This document shows, in pieces, positions 51,911 through 64,000 of a stretch of 64,000 nucleotides of DNA. The stretch is from NCBI GenBank assembly GCA_036583965.1, contig JAZBQD010000014.1:49233126-49297125 (forward strand), written 5' to 3'. The position numbers were made by a program, and so were the translations under genes. Position 1 is the stretch's first letter; every line of letters begins with the position of its first letter. The notes beneath the pieces are model-generated. The model saw nothing but the letters and a program-made list of their open reading frames with translations. It searched no databases and had not been told where the DNA came from. The stretch comes from Prunella strophiata. Its lineage: Eukaryota; Chordata; Aves; Passeriformes; Prunellidae.

Positions 51911-52155
51911 AATAAAAGGCAAATAATGAAGATTTCATGACAGCACTTGATAGGTTTGCTGAATGCTGCAGATATGTAGACTTCAAAAGAGAACTAATAA
52001 GAGAAAAAATAGTCACGTATATAAAAGGAGCCACATATAAAAGGAGCCCACTTCTGGGAAGAGACACTGTCACTCAGATTCAAGAGCAGGCAATGTTACT
52101 TACCATTCCCAAAGCAGAAGTCCTGTATCAGATGGCCTCAATACATGGAAGATGA
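51911..52155 (+). pseudogene. Relic resembling Ty3/gypsy retrotransposon Gag
   Basis: The frame from 51937 reads MTALDRFAECCRY, then ELIREKIV ending at 52014. This fits the conserved pattern (T)AL..LAE.C.(F/Y)....(E)(L/M)IR(D/E)(R/K)IV of Ty3/gypsy-type Gag (the K02A2.6-like proteins of animals). Just upstream, in a different frame, NKRQ (51911-51922) occupies the place of the usual F(N/K)KR.Q motif, implying an indel. After IV the similarity fades across a 17-bp duplication (ATATAAAAGGAGCC twice, about 52017-52048), and the frame ends at 52155. No integrase, reverse transcriptase or LTR was found nearby. The match is from memory of the family pattern, without a search. Confidence 0.4.
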
Positions 52156-55100
52156 GCCAAACAGAGCTGAAATAGCAACATGAGCATTCTCATAGTACAA
52201 AAATAGTGCTCAGGTAGGGACAGGGAGAACAATATCTCTTCACAAGAGAGAACACTAGAGAGTAAAAAGCAAAGAGCACAATAACAAGCAACAGCTGGGA
52301 ACTATGAATGGCATAGAGCAGGACTAATGGAACTATCATGTAATAGGTAACTTTCCTGACAACATAGAGGCTACCCAGGGAATCTGGAGATAGCACTGCT
52401 TTCATCAGTGTCCATTGCATGAAGATTTCACAGGCCAAGGGACAAAATATGCTGGAAAAGCATACAGTGATATTCAGTGTTGAACTGAACAGACTAGATC
52501 TTAGATTTAAAACTTAACACAGGGAAACCACTGAAGTATTACCAGGGGGGAAAAAAGGAAAATTAAAAAAACCCTGAAATCAATTCAAGACTAACACTTA
52601 TGCAAAGGAAGACAGCTGTGAAGGTCAAGTAAAATACTATATGGGCTCAGAGAAACTACACTGGACATTTGTATTTAATTCCAAATATAAGTAGATATTT
52701 TTTTCAGATAATTTCATTAAGAAACAAGGATTGATGGTATATCATTAAGTTCTAGACATACTGAAGAAGCCTGATTCACCTTCATGGTAATATATGACTT
52801 GGCAGAGGCTGTTTAAACAATTCACCTGAGGATGAGCACTGCTTAGGCTAACTATGAAAAAGACTTAATCAGCAACTCAAGGTGCAGTCTGTTATCTGCA
52901 TCCGGGAAATTAAAAAAATCAAAGTGGTTGATAATATGAAATTAGATATCACTTATTGGAGTGGGAGTAGATTTAGTAAGTGCTGTGAAAGCAACAGCCT
53001 TCACCCTCTCTGGTCCAAGTCATGTCTCCGGGGACCAGGGCTGACATGGTAGCACAGCTCCTGAATCCATGTGCAGGATGCACTGTGCCATCAGAACACA
53101 ATGTTTATGGCAACAAAAAAACGTTTCCTACTTTATATGAACAGAAAAATACTTGTGCTCAGGCAAAAACGTATGCTTTATACAGCTAATTAAACAGTAA
53201 TTTTGGCATTGGATATCAAAGTATTCTCAAGACAAAAACTGACAAAAGGCTGGAATAATCTCATTTGTAACAGCCCTAACCAAGTTTGGAAGACACTGCT
53301 CCAATGAGGAAATATTTTCAAAAGTTAAATAGGTCTCATCATTGCATTATTGACTTTTTTCTAATGCAGTATAATGTGTGGAGACGGTAATGGATTATTG
53401 AGTGTAACTATTTAATTTTTATAAAGACTATACTTACCATATGAGTAGTCAAGGAGTAGGTAACTTAGGAAGTATGTATGTCATCAAAAATATAGGAAGA
53501 GACAAGCAGAAGTATATCTGTATTATTTTAGTGTTAATGAATTTGTGATATTCAAACATCCATTAAAATAACCACTTATTTGGGAAAATGTTACCTATAT
53601 AATGCTCTCAAAATAAATCCATGAAATAATTTTCCCATGATTGTAACATAGGGGTGCTGAGGAATTCACAAGAAAATAAATAGAAAAAGTGCTATCCCTG
53701 CCTGTATTGTCAGTGTTAAATAGACCCTTCACCTACATTACCAACAGATACACCTCTTCATGCTTTTAGAGCAATACTCACTATGGCTATCAAGAAGCTA
53801 GGAACCTCTTTCCCTTTCATTCATGGATTTTCACAGGTGATCACTCTACTTGTACTGTATTAATAAGGACTGAAGAGAGCTGCCTTGCAAGATTCACCTT
53901 CTAGCATGACATAATGCTAAAAACACATCTAAGCCAGCCATTCTTCAGAATTTCTCTGCAGCATTGCATTCTCCTCCCTCTGAATAACTGAGATGCATTC
54001 AAATCCCTCATTGGTAAGATAAATCTGAGCTGTGATTTCTACCCACCCAAAAGAAAGCAGTATAGAGATATATGCCTCCTGGCCACGTGGAAAATGCTTC
54101 TTCTTGAATGAATTCTTAAAATACAGGCAGACAACAAATTGACTCTAGGTTTTAGAGCTTAGACAGATGAAGAAAATATTCCGGTCTCAGATAAAAGGTT
54201 TGTTAAGAAATCTGGGAGGCAGACCCAAAGAGACTCTCCTAGTTAAATCACTCTTGGAAACGATCTATTCAAATGCTCTTAAGGTGAGGGGAAGGGTGAA
54301 AAAGAGCTGGACTTATATTATCTGCATCCATGGTAAGTGCTCTAACCAGCCCTTTTTGGCTATGTTCTATGCAGAACACACTCTGCTCAGCATGCAGTAA
54401 ATAATTGTTGGGTCAGACTGTGCAGACAAACTAAAAGAGGTCCCTAGGTTATGGGTTCCTGGTGGGTACCAGTATAAGAGAAACAGTGATCTACTCCCCA
54501 CTATCAAAAATTGATTGCTTTTGGAACTTTTACTGCAGAAATAGAACATTTTAAGCACCTCAGGAAACATTATGGCAACATTAACTTATAGGGTGGTTAT
54601 GTGCTCAGGATCCAAATTTGAGACTAGTCTGGCAGAGAATTTAGAAGAGTCCTGACTTGGCATACTGACTCTACATTAATAAGTAGAAAAAATGTTCTAC
54701 ATTAATAAGTAAGAAAGTAAGTAAGTAAATAAATAAATAAAATACCACAAACTCTAAGGTGTCCCAATTTCATTCATAACTAGTAGGTGACCTTCTGCTA
54801 CAGATGTAAGTGGCCCAAATGGAACAGCTGCAATTTTCTTTAAAAAACTGAGCCCATCTCAGTGAGGGTTAACAGACATTGTATGAAGAGCTTCAATTAA
54901 ATAGTTTCGAATGGAAGTTGAAAGAACAGTGGGAATCAAGCTCCATACTGACTTAATGAAAGTTAACAATCTCAGTATTAGCCAGCTAATAGTGAAACTG
55001 CCAGCAACTTAGATGTATTCAGCTAAAGAAAAACAACAGCATAAAGCAAAAAGAAAGAAGGCTCTCTTTTTTTCATAAATGTTTGCATCAAAGGAAGTAA

Positions 55101-57563
55101 ATTTCTGACAGGCCTGCTGTTGCATGGGTTGGATTGCAGTTGCCTATATGCAGTTGATTACATGACTGTGGAAGGACAGCACATTTTATTACAGCATCAT
55201 GTCCTAAAAGCAATTGTTTCAGAAAAATAGAATCTAGCAACTTGTTTAGTAGTCTGCCCCGAGCAGGTAAATTCAGGCTCTTCTACAGAATGATGATATA
55301 TCTGAAATGAAGAACAAGCTACCATACAGCATAACCTGACAATGTTCTTTCACTTGTTCACTTTCTGGATTGAAATACATACATTTGTTGTGGCTGATAT
55401 TTTCTACAGATACATATTCTGTAGTGTTTATAGCAACTGCAGATATTCAGGCCATATAGAAAAGGAAACTGATATTTGCAAAATGTACTAATTTTTCTTG
55501 ATTTGATTTCCCACACTGGTTTTCAATGTAATGCTCAAGGCTCACCACCTTTGCACAGAACTTTTACTATAATTATTGCATACCTGAAGAGCTGCACTTT
55601 TACCATAATTGTGGGGATACATAGTGAGCAACAATGACTTTAAGAAGATTTATAAACTCAGTTTGCGCAGTGCATGTAGGATCATCTTGATTTTCCAGGG
55701 GAAAAAAAATGCATCAGAAGACAATATAGGACTTATTTTCAGTCAGTAATTTAATAAAGCTAGCTCACCATTCAAAGCAGTTCAGTGCAAGAGACACCAA
55801 ACGTGTAACAATTCTGAAATCAAAAGGACGTAGTTTGCTCAAGTATCAATTTTAAGGGGAAAAAAATCACTTTCCCAATTAAACTGAATTCCTACACAAC
55901 AATGAAAGACACCAGATCTAAAAGCAACACCTAAACAAGTCACAGGCAAAAGTTCTTGTATATAGTCAATCATACTCTTGAATTCTTAGCATAGTCCCTA
56001 AAAGAGATTTGACTTGGTGTTGCTGTAGGACACGAAAATAACGCAACGTAGACAGCAGTTCTTTCCAAGACAAAAAAGAGATGTTTATTAATTTCTGATT
56101 CCAATTTATAGATCTCTGAAATGCCAGTGTCATTGGAGGGTGACAGTGCCACCTCCTCAATGCCACTGGACAACCCAACAGTCCATCAAGTTGCTCGTCC
56201 CCAATAAAAGAATGTAAACAATAAGTTATTTACATAAAGTGTGTGAGAAAGTTCTGTACAAAAATGCAAACATCAGAAGGCTTTAGAGAAACTTTAAAAA
56301 CCAGGGTGACAACTTGGGCCAACCAGGACTATCCTACACAGTGCCCAAGCAGCATTCATGGAAAAGCCTAGGCAAGGAACTATTCCTAACAGGCTGGATA
56401 TATGAAGACTCTGAGAGCAGGGAGAAAAATATGTGCAACTTGTCACCACAGATTGGTTCTTGGATAATTTTACTTACTTACTAATACAGCTGCTACTAGA
56501 AAATGTGTTGGGAAAATCACTAGTCTTATCAGAAAACACACCACAGAAACTCTTTCAAAACTGAAATATGCACAGGAAGGCCACCAGCTCTCTGTGGAAA
56601 GCCTCAGGTCAGACACTCATTTAACAGAAATGAGCAAAATTATACTGATTTTAAATGAAGTCAGGAGTATTATGATGATTTCCATGTGAAAGGGATGTGT
56701 CCTCTACTTCACAGTACAAAACCATCTTCATATAAGCTCTCAGGCTTAAACAGTCACAAGAGATTTCATCTTTCTGGAAAAATATCTTCTGAACTGTGGT
56801 AGGTTTGTTGGTCTGTGCGCCTAAATAAAAAAGGGATTCAACTTTTTAAGGCAGAGAGGAGTGGAGATATGCTAAAACTATAAAGCATTTAATCCATTTT
56901 TTCCTATAGAGGATCACTAAATGCAATAAATCAGATGCTATTAAAATCTTGGGGGAACTGGTTCAGAATTTTACTGACACAATCATGATGTCTGCTTCTT
57001 CCACAGAGTAATATAATAAGATAAAATGACAAGCCCTTTCATGGGGTGTTAGATCCAGTGTCCAGTCATTAGCTTCCAGGAAATACATGACTTCAAAATT
57101 ACTTTACTTGCATAACCAATATCATAAAACTGTCTGACATTATAAACATTTTAGAAAATTGGTGTATTCTGAGAATTTTATGCATTGGCTATTGCTGCTC
57201 TACAACTATTACATAGCCTATAGCTTCTCCTTTCCTAATGTTTCTTATTTTTCCTTTTCCAAAATGAGAATTGCCTCATCTGTAAATTTTCAATTGCAGT
57301 CTTTTGTTTTTTTTATGTAAACCTGCATCATTCCAAGTGCAGATTGACACCTCTGTCAAAGACAACTTTGAAAGGAAAAAAAAAACCTTCCAAACTGACC
57401 CTCAGGACAAGGGAATCTAGGCTAAGAAGGGGGAGTATTTTCTCATGCATAGATAATTATCAAATTCTCTTTGGAGCTCTGTGTGTAATAAAGTGTAATA
57501 GAAGAATGCATGGATGTTGAAAAGAAAATAAGTGAAGCTACATATATATAAAAGAAAATAATG
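52156..57563. other. AT-rich unique DNA, no gene recognised
   Basis: A possible AKGQ-type knuckle remnant lies at about 52434-52445 but is too weak to call. A GC-richer patch at 52960-53100 and a minus frame at 55966-56178 are unrecognised. Confidence 0.5.
54705..54742. repeat. AAGT/AAAT microsatellite beside a duplicated segment
   Basis: AAGTAAGAAAGTAAGTAAG runs into AAATAAATAAATAAAA. Directly before it, CTACATTAATAAGTA appears twice (about 54671 and 54697). Confidence 0.85.
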
Positions 57564-57581
57564 AGCTACTTTAAAGTAGCT
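57564..57581. repeat. Perfect 18-nt palindrome
   Basis: AGCTACTTTAAAGTAGCT equals its own reverse complement. Confidence 0.9.
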
Positions 57582-60500
57582 TATTTCACTTGGGCTCCAT
57601 GTGGGATCTCTTTAAGAGAAGGAGGGACTCCAGTAGCTTAGCTATCATGACTTGACAAGTCTTTCTGTTTGAGCACTGCATTTTGAGTAACTCATTTGGC
57701 CAGAATGACTGGAGACTGACTTCAGACATTTCTGGTAATGGTGTTCAGGGAAAAGGATGTTTTGAAAGACCATCTAATTGAAGAGTTGATTTTGCAATTA
57801 ACAACTGCCTCAGCCTCCTGTTGTCAGAGTATTCAGATTCAAATTTCTGACTTGAGTCGGAACTGAGGACCAGGTTCTTCCTCACACAAATGGATATATA
57901 ACAGGGCGGAACAAGGAAGGAGGATGAAAGCTTGCAAATATCTAAGAATTTCCTTTACTAAGTTGATGCAAGACCATATTTTTATTTTATGGCTTCATTT
58001 CCCAACAAAATTTAACTACATTTTGTGGGTAGGAAAACTGATTTTCACTCAGACCTTTTTGGGAGAGAGAATTCTGAGATTTGCACACATTCTAGCTCAG
58101 ATAACAGAGCTGCATCTCCAATAAACTGCTCTATTTGCAGTATCTTCTACAGATCTGTTTGCTTCACAAACAGAAGTTTTGAAGTGGTGTTTACTCTGTT
58201 TCACAACATGCAGTGGTGGTTACTCTGTTTCATCAAACATTCATTCACACACTTTCTTCACTTGTTAGTCAGATCATGGTTGAACTTGCATTTGCTGACT
58301 ATCCATAACCCCCTCCATTGTTAGTCAAAGGACTTAGCTCAGCTATACTAACCCACTACCAAAAAAAATCCTGCAAAGTCCCATACTCACCGATAGGTGA
58401 GGATATATATTCACATATTCAAACTGATACAAAAGCCAATTCTAGTCTCAGGTATTGATCTCAGTTTGAATCCTGTAAGGTTAGTTTAGCCTGCACTATC
58501 CAGGAATAGACTTGGTCGACAAATAATTTCTTTTTTACAAATAAGGAAACTGGCATAGTCTCTTCCAGATTATGCAACAATACTCTTATTTCAGAACCTT
58601 TATCTAAACCTTCAGGTAGAATTTAATCCACAACTAGTAAAGAGGTCTTTGGTAACCTTCAGATCATGACACATATTTCCAGTGAACCACTTTGGGAATT
58701 TATTTTACAGAAAGGATACAGAAACACCTGAAGAAAGCATTGACTAACTGCGAACCAGCTGAGGGAACTAAGCCTATTTAGGCCCTTCACTTATAAAGAA
58801 TATTAAACTCACAAAGAACAGAAACAAAGAGGATTTTGCTGGCCAAAACCATCAGCAACTTCAAATACCTCAGATTTTTTTGGGGGGAGGACTTCTGTTT
58901 GTCACACTAAAAAGAAGAAATAGGGCTAAAGGCATTTACATGTGTCAAACTGGATAAATTCAAAACGCTTGCTATAAATCTCTAACAGCAAAATGAGTTC
59001 AAGCCTGAGCCTTGAGTGAATTTTCTTCTTATTCTGCTCCTGGCTTGCTTAAATTGACATAAAAAAAAAAAAAAAAAATCAGCAAAATCCAGATACAGAG
59101 AAATAGGATAATAGCAAAATAATGAATACACAAAAAGCTTTAAAAGTATCTTAAAAAACTATAGTCAGGCTTGGCTACGCAGAGATATTTTTAATCTAAG
59201 AATTGAATAATGTATTTGCTATGGGCCAAGTTTAAACTGTGTTTGCACCTCGTGTAATGACAGAGCACTTACATCGAATGACCTTGCAAATTGGCTGTGG
59301 GATGACCATATGAGCCAGCAGGAAGGACATAAGGGGCTCAGTATGAAGGCTACATTTGAGTACTGTACTGACTTTTAGTAGCTTATGTTCTATGGCAGCT
59401 TATTTAAAGTGGTTGTTCTCCATATTGATTCACTGAGAAGGTTTTAGTCAAGGAGAAATTTCTGCATCTCTACAGTCTTCTGTCTCCTGGCCTCCAGAAG
59501 AGAGGATCTGATCAGACTCACACAGGCTGCAGCAAGGGAACAGAATCACTCAGCACGTGATGTAACTTGTGCCTCCATCTGCTTTGCAAAGGAAGTGGAA
59601 GATGCCAGTATGTGGAAGGAAGGCTTGGAACCGTTTCCCTCGCCTTCTGAATTTCTCAGGAAGCATTTGGAGCCAAGGCCCTCAGGCAGATGACTGTTTC
59701 TCTCAGGGCTAATATCAGTGGTATAATATGTACTTCTGTACAGAACAACCACTGACCAGCTGAATTAAGATCATCTTTCAGGTAGATCATCCCATTTTTA
59801 CTTCCCTAGACAAACAGAACCATAATTATATTTAATCATAAGCATCTTGCAGACTTTCAATGCCTACCTTAAAAAATGTAAATTGCAAACTGATTTGTAA
59901 ATTTACATGAAATATTATGGTACTATTTAAATTTATAGAAAATAGAAATAATCATTGGAAGCTAATTGTGATTAATGCAATTCTAGACTAAGATTTTATG
60001 TTCATAGAAACTTGAAAGAAATTCCCAAAATAAAATGTCCTTTTTCTTTAGGAATTACTGAATAAAAAGTCTCACACACAAAAACATCCAGTCAAAATAT
60101 CTTACATAACTGCATAAATTTATATAGTGGATGGATTTCTACCTACACTAAGAGACTGACATTTTCACTACATTTTCAACCAACAGTTTTTGTTAATAAA
60201 GTCAGGTTTTCCTATGTTACACTGAAAAACCTCAATATAAAATGGATTTATCCAGATACATGTGTTTAGCTGTCTGCATAATCAAGCAGCTTTTCCTCCA
60301 AAATATTTCATTCCAACCACTTTATTCTCTGGTCTCTGTCCCTAATCCCTAACAAGCAGAGTAAATGGCAGTCTCAACAATAGAATATTACTGAATCTAC
60401 ATAGCTCCTCAGATATCATTATGACAATTTAGGAAAAAAAAAAAAAAACCACGGGTTACTTATAAAAAGAGTTATATATAAATGTAGCTATTCAGGGGTA

Positions 60501-61434
60501 TATCTATACAGATTACAGATACACAAGAAGACAGTCCTGCAAACTGATTTGGGACTCAGAAGATACTGAGTCAAATCTAACTTCTGATCCTGCTTTTCTG
60601 TCATATTTTCAGAAGATCATATTCCTTTCTTGTTTCATTTCCCACTCATTTCCCATTATTTGGAAGAGAGAGATAATGGTCTCTATTGTGGAACAGATAT
60701 ATAATGAAAAAGTAAGCTCTTTTTGCCCAGACAATTTTCTTCAATTTTCTAGTATGAATGGTCTGAAAAAAATCATGAGTCAATACACTAGGAAGTTTAA
60801 TTTGTCCTGAAAACATCTGGGCTACTTTGCATAACTCCTCTTAGTTCGGTAAAAGTACTCATGTATGTAAGGCCTCAGCATTAGCATCCAGTAAAATCTT
60901 TGCACTGGCTGATGTAGATGATCACAGATTTCTGTTCAGCCCTTTGATGTCTGTGAAAAGTCACAATACACTTCTGAGTTCTATCAAACTCTTATAAGGA
61001 AGGAGCTAACTGGGCTTAAAATGTGTCTTGAGACCACGGTACCAAGTATGTTCCAAATGTAAAGATTTTGCTGCTGATGGATGCATCTAAGTAGACCTCG
61101 TCATGTCAGAGAAATTGCAGGGCCATTCTTCCCTGCATTTATCTCACTGGCATCTCTCCTTTTCAATTCAAGAACTGAACAAGATCTTGAAAACATTGAA
61201 TTGTGAAATTATATATTCTTTGCCAAAATATGTTACCTCATCTTGCTTAATTCTGACTTCAACAATCTCACCAATTTCTATAAGAAAAGGCTTTGAGGAC
61301 AGGAATGATATTTTATGCTTCATATGCAAGACAGAAAACTGGGGCAGCAATGACTGTGCCATAGAGATGAGGGAATCATTCAGAGTTAATAATTTATTTG
61401 CTGAATATAGCTTCCTTTCTTCCTTTTTGAACAG
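57582..61434. other. AT-rich unique DNA, no gene recognised
   Basis: Homopolymer runs A18 (59061-59078) and A15 (60434-60448). A short direct repeat around TTACTCTGTTTCA occurs at about 58189 and 58218. No gene seen. Confidence 0.5.
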
Positions 61435-61500
61435 TTGTGAAAAAGCATCTTCCCTTCAGCTGCAAGACAGACAATGGTGCACTCGAGCAGGTCACTCAGG
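61435..61500 (+). other. Candidate 66-nt internal exon
   Basis: Preceded by the strong acceptor CTTCCTTTCTTCCTTTTTGAACAG and followed by the donor CAGG|GTGAGC. The block is 66 nt, a multiple of three, and one frame is open throughout (reading CEKASSLQLQDRQWCTRAG...). That frame also runs open upstream from 61103 as a 133-codon frame. I do not recognise the peptide. The flanking 61440-61740 is GC-richer than the surroundings and could instead be an old transposon. Confidence 0.2.
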
Positions 61501-62712
61501 GTGAGCAGAAGGCCATGATACAGCTTGCACTGATGTAGCCTGCCTCCCTGCTGAAGCCTTTGAGCACAAGTCTTTACAGCATGACCTGCCCTTTGGTGCA
61601 TGGCCACTTGTATTTGCTGATTTGTGACCCCTCCAGGCTGACATGCAGGGTAAGAGAGCACAGGAGGAACCTGAGGTGCTCTGCTGCACACACCTGAGAC
61701 CCACAGGTCTGGGTCAGGCATCTCCAGGGCAAGAATCAACAGTGTGAGACTCATACATACTAAAAGGCACAGTTCTGAACAGAAATCTGAAATTAGCTTA
61801 AAGATCCACAATATAATAATAGCATATATTTATTTATTTGTTAACATTAGCCAAATTCTCTCTGCAAATATATTTGGTAATACTGTGGTAAAAGATTTAC
61901 TAAAAGAATGGAATAAAGGTAAAGACTAATTTAACTTTGACCTCTCATTACTTATACATAGCAACAAACAGAAAAAGGGTTTTTGTTCTCTGCATTTTAT
62001 CATCTATGTGAATACAGGTCTTCCCACAAAAAATCTGGCTTCAAAAACTTCCTGTTCTGCAAATATTTCTGCCCATGTTTGGTCATATTATAAGACAAGT
62101 TTGACTATGCATTAAGTCACAAATATCCAGAATATTTGTAGAAAGATGATGCAGTTGATGATGATAATAATGATGATGTGTGACTATAGTTGCAAAGAAC
62201 AGCAGGAAATTTTTGGGAATCATTGCAGTTAGCATATAAGCAGCAGTCACATTTTCTTCTTCTTCAGAACTTCAGAATAACTAATAGCTTATTGTTCATT
62301 TTCAATAACTGCATATTAGAACTCCAAGTATGAATTTCTTCGGTGCATCCAATATTCAGTAACAATATATATTTTAAGTAGCATCGCAGTAAATTAGTTT
62401 CCTAGAATATTCTTGGAAAATGAGCACAAAATGAGTTAGAATATTTCCATGGAAAATTCACTGTTTCATTTAAATAAACATTTGCAGATTTCACCCCTCA
62501 TTATCTGCTTTGCTATAATCATCTATAAAAAGAAAACTTATACATATTCCTTTCTGGTGCATCAAAACTGAAAATTAATTTAATATTTTTTTTAAGGACT
62601 GAAAGTCTTTCTGGAAAACAAGCAGGAAGAAGAGAAACACAAATCCCTGACTTTTCTGAAAGTGTCTTCCATGTGTACAAATGTAAATATTCAAACCATA
62701 GACATACACAAA

Positions 62713-62714
<2 letters not shown>
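61501..62714. other. Unique DNA, no gene recognised
   Basis: The first 240 bases are GC-richer; a 141-codon minus frame (61386-61811) crosses them but matches nothing I know. A GAT-rich microsatellite lies at about 62144-62180. Confidence 0.5.

Positions 62715-62749
<35 letters not shown>
62715..62749. repeat. (AT)n microsatellite, about 17 copies
   Basis: Uninterrupted alternating A and T between AAGA and AAGTACAC. Confidence 0.95.
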
Positions 62750-62751
<2 letters not shown>

Positions 62752-63290
62752 TACACTATGTACAAAAATGTACACCAAGTGAAGCAATAATAGAATTTCT
62801 TTAAAAGACCTATATAAACTGCTCCAAACTATAAGTTTGGAAATTCTTTTAGAGAAATAATTATAGAATGGCTGCAGTGAAGACAAAATTATTGTTCAAG
62901 TCAAGACAAGTATTACTCTTGAAAACCAGAGTGGCTTCTGTCCTTTCTTCCTTTTCAGCTCACAAGCTTCCCTACAGCCTGTGAAGGTCTCTTGACACCA
63001 GCAGCCAGAGAAATTAACTACTAATCTTGGACAGCCTGCTTGAAAACACAGAAAACTGTGTCTTTCCCAAAAGATGATCTTTCCAGGACCTACTGGAATC
63101 ATCTGCAGGTGCATACATGTGGGACCTCCAGAAAGCCCCTTGGCTGCTTTGCTGTTGTTATTCTGTTCTGAATACTGCAAATCACTAGATAGGCATAGGA
63201 TCTGAAAGCTGAGTATAAAATAAATCATGGCCACATCATACCAATTTTGGCCAAAAGTCTAGGAGCAACTGCACTACATAATCATTAGAA

Positions 63291-63354
63291 TTTTTTTATT
63301 TCTTGCTGTAATAAATTTAATTTTTTTTTTTTATTTCTCATTGCAATAAATTTA
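63291..63354. repeat. Tandem duplication of a T-rich segment
   Basis: A T run followed by ATTTCTTGCTGTAATAAATTTA is repeated as a longer T run plus ATTTCTCATTGCAATAAATTTA. Confidence 0.8.
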
Positions 63355-64000
63355 GCCTTCTTTTGATCCACAAGCACTTAAGTATGATTATTTTAGATTT
63401 TCATGACATTTGAAATTCTACTAATCACCAACTATTCCTATTTGACAAATGTTCTGTCTTTTATTTTCAATGGAGCTTAAAATGAAAAAAACTTTTTTCT
63501 TTCTGTCATTGTTTTTGTAACCATTGATGGTTTCATTCATGTCAGCACAACTCATAAATGTGTTTTAGATGAGTTGAGCTGCTTTTGCTGACTAAATTTG
63601 CAGCAGCAAAGCATAAAGCATTTTAGAATCCACAAAAGCAGTCTTTTTATTATTTCTTATTGAGAGACTGGTGGTTTAAAGAGAAAATAGATACATAGAT
63701 TTCAATACATTCCTTTTTTTTTTTGTTTTGGCAATCTTCACACAATGAGGAACTTCTCTGCACTAGAAAATTATCAGACTGTATAGATTTTATAGAATGC
63801 ATATATATTTTTGCCATTTGGCACCTGAAAAAAGTGCATTGTAGCATGTACATAACGTGTAAGCTGTTACAGTCACACAAGATTATCTCTACCCAAGCAA
63901 GCAATACATACACATATAGAACTGACACGTATGTATGTGTGTATACACATAGGTATACCTAAATTCATTCACTTAAAATAGTGATTTTGCAATAACTGTT
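63355..64000. other. AT-rich unique DNA to the window end, no gene recognised
   Basis: Contains a small alternating purine/pyrimidine stretch (about 63926-63956, with the palindrome TGTGTATACACA). Nothing else. Confidence 0.5.

Noticed and set aside
52434..52460. AKGQ-type zinc-knuckle remnant downstream of the Gag-like relic
   Set aside because: The cysteines and histidine are not preserved, the frame differs and the spacing is longer than usual; noted only as a hint.
61386..61811. 141-codon minus frame as a gene
   Set aside because: No recognisable domain, no splice framing on that strand; it overlaps the plus-strand candidate exon and may be an old repeat.

Overview
This is non-coding DNA from a bird. 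The two clearest signs are CR1 LINE copies, several ending in the avian 3' tail of ATTCTGTG/ATTCTATG octamers, and solo LTRs whose ends (TGTCCTGGTT... at the left, ...AAACTACA(G/A)CA at the right) I recognise from avian endogenous retroviruses. The variants look neoavian and probably passerine, but the species cannot be fixed. The sequence is AT-rich throughout, with many homopolymer runs and microsatellites.

I find no intact protein-coding gene, no rRNA or tRNA gene and no CpG island. Every open frame is short, and the longest lie in repeats or are unrecognisable. The window therefore reads as a gene desert or the inside of a very long intron. No conserved element can be proven without alignment.

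Layout. 1-5 kb holds a minus-strand ERVL-type fragment: an LTR with a TATA box followed by a tRNA-Leu-type primer binding site. A candidate recursive splice site follows at about 5.16 kb (+). 6.5-16.7 kb is the repeat-dense part, with four plus-strand solo LTRs (6568-7047, 11794-12251, about 12601-13497, 14687-15245) and CR1 pieces at 7.5, 12.5, 14.2 and 16.4 kb. 16.7-28 kb is unique AT-rich DNA with a TATAGA-type microsatellite and a T26 run. The longest CR1, about 590 bp, lies at 28.2-28.8 kb. 29-48 kb is mostly unique, with a perfect 41-copy AAGG array at 35.77-35.93 kb and CR1 3' ends at 37.5 and 47.9 kb. 48-64 kb has a candidate exon-like piece at 48.77 kb, a decayed stretch resembling Ty3/gypsy Gag near 51.9-52.1 kb, a possible 66-nt exon at 61.4 kb, and further simple repeats.

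Nothing here forms a functional gene system. The items most worth checking are the recursive splice site, the Gag-like relic, the ERVL primer binding site, the cluster of same-strand solo LTRs and the AAGG array.
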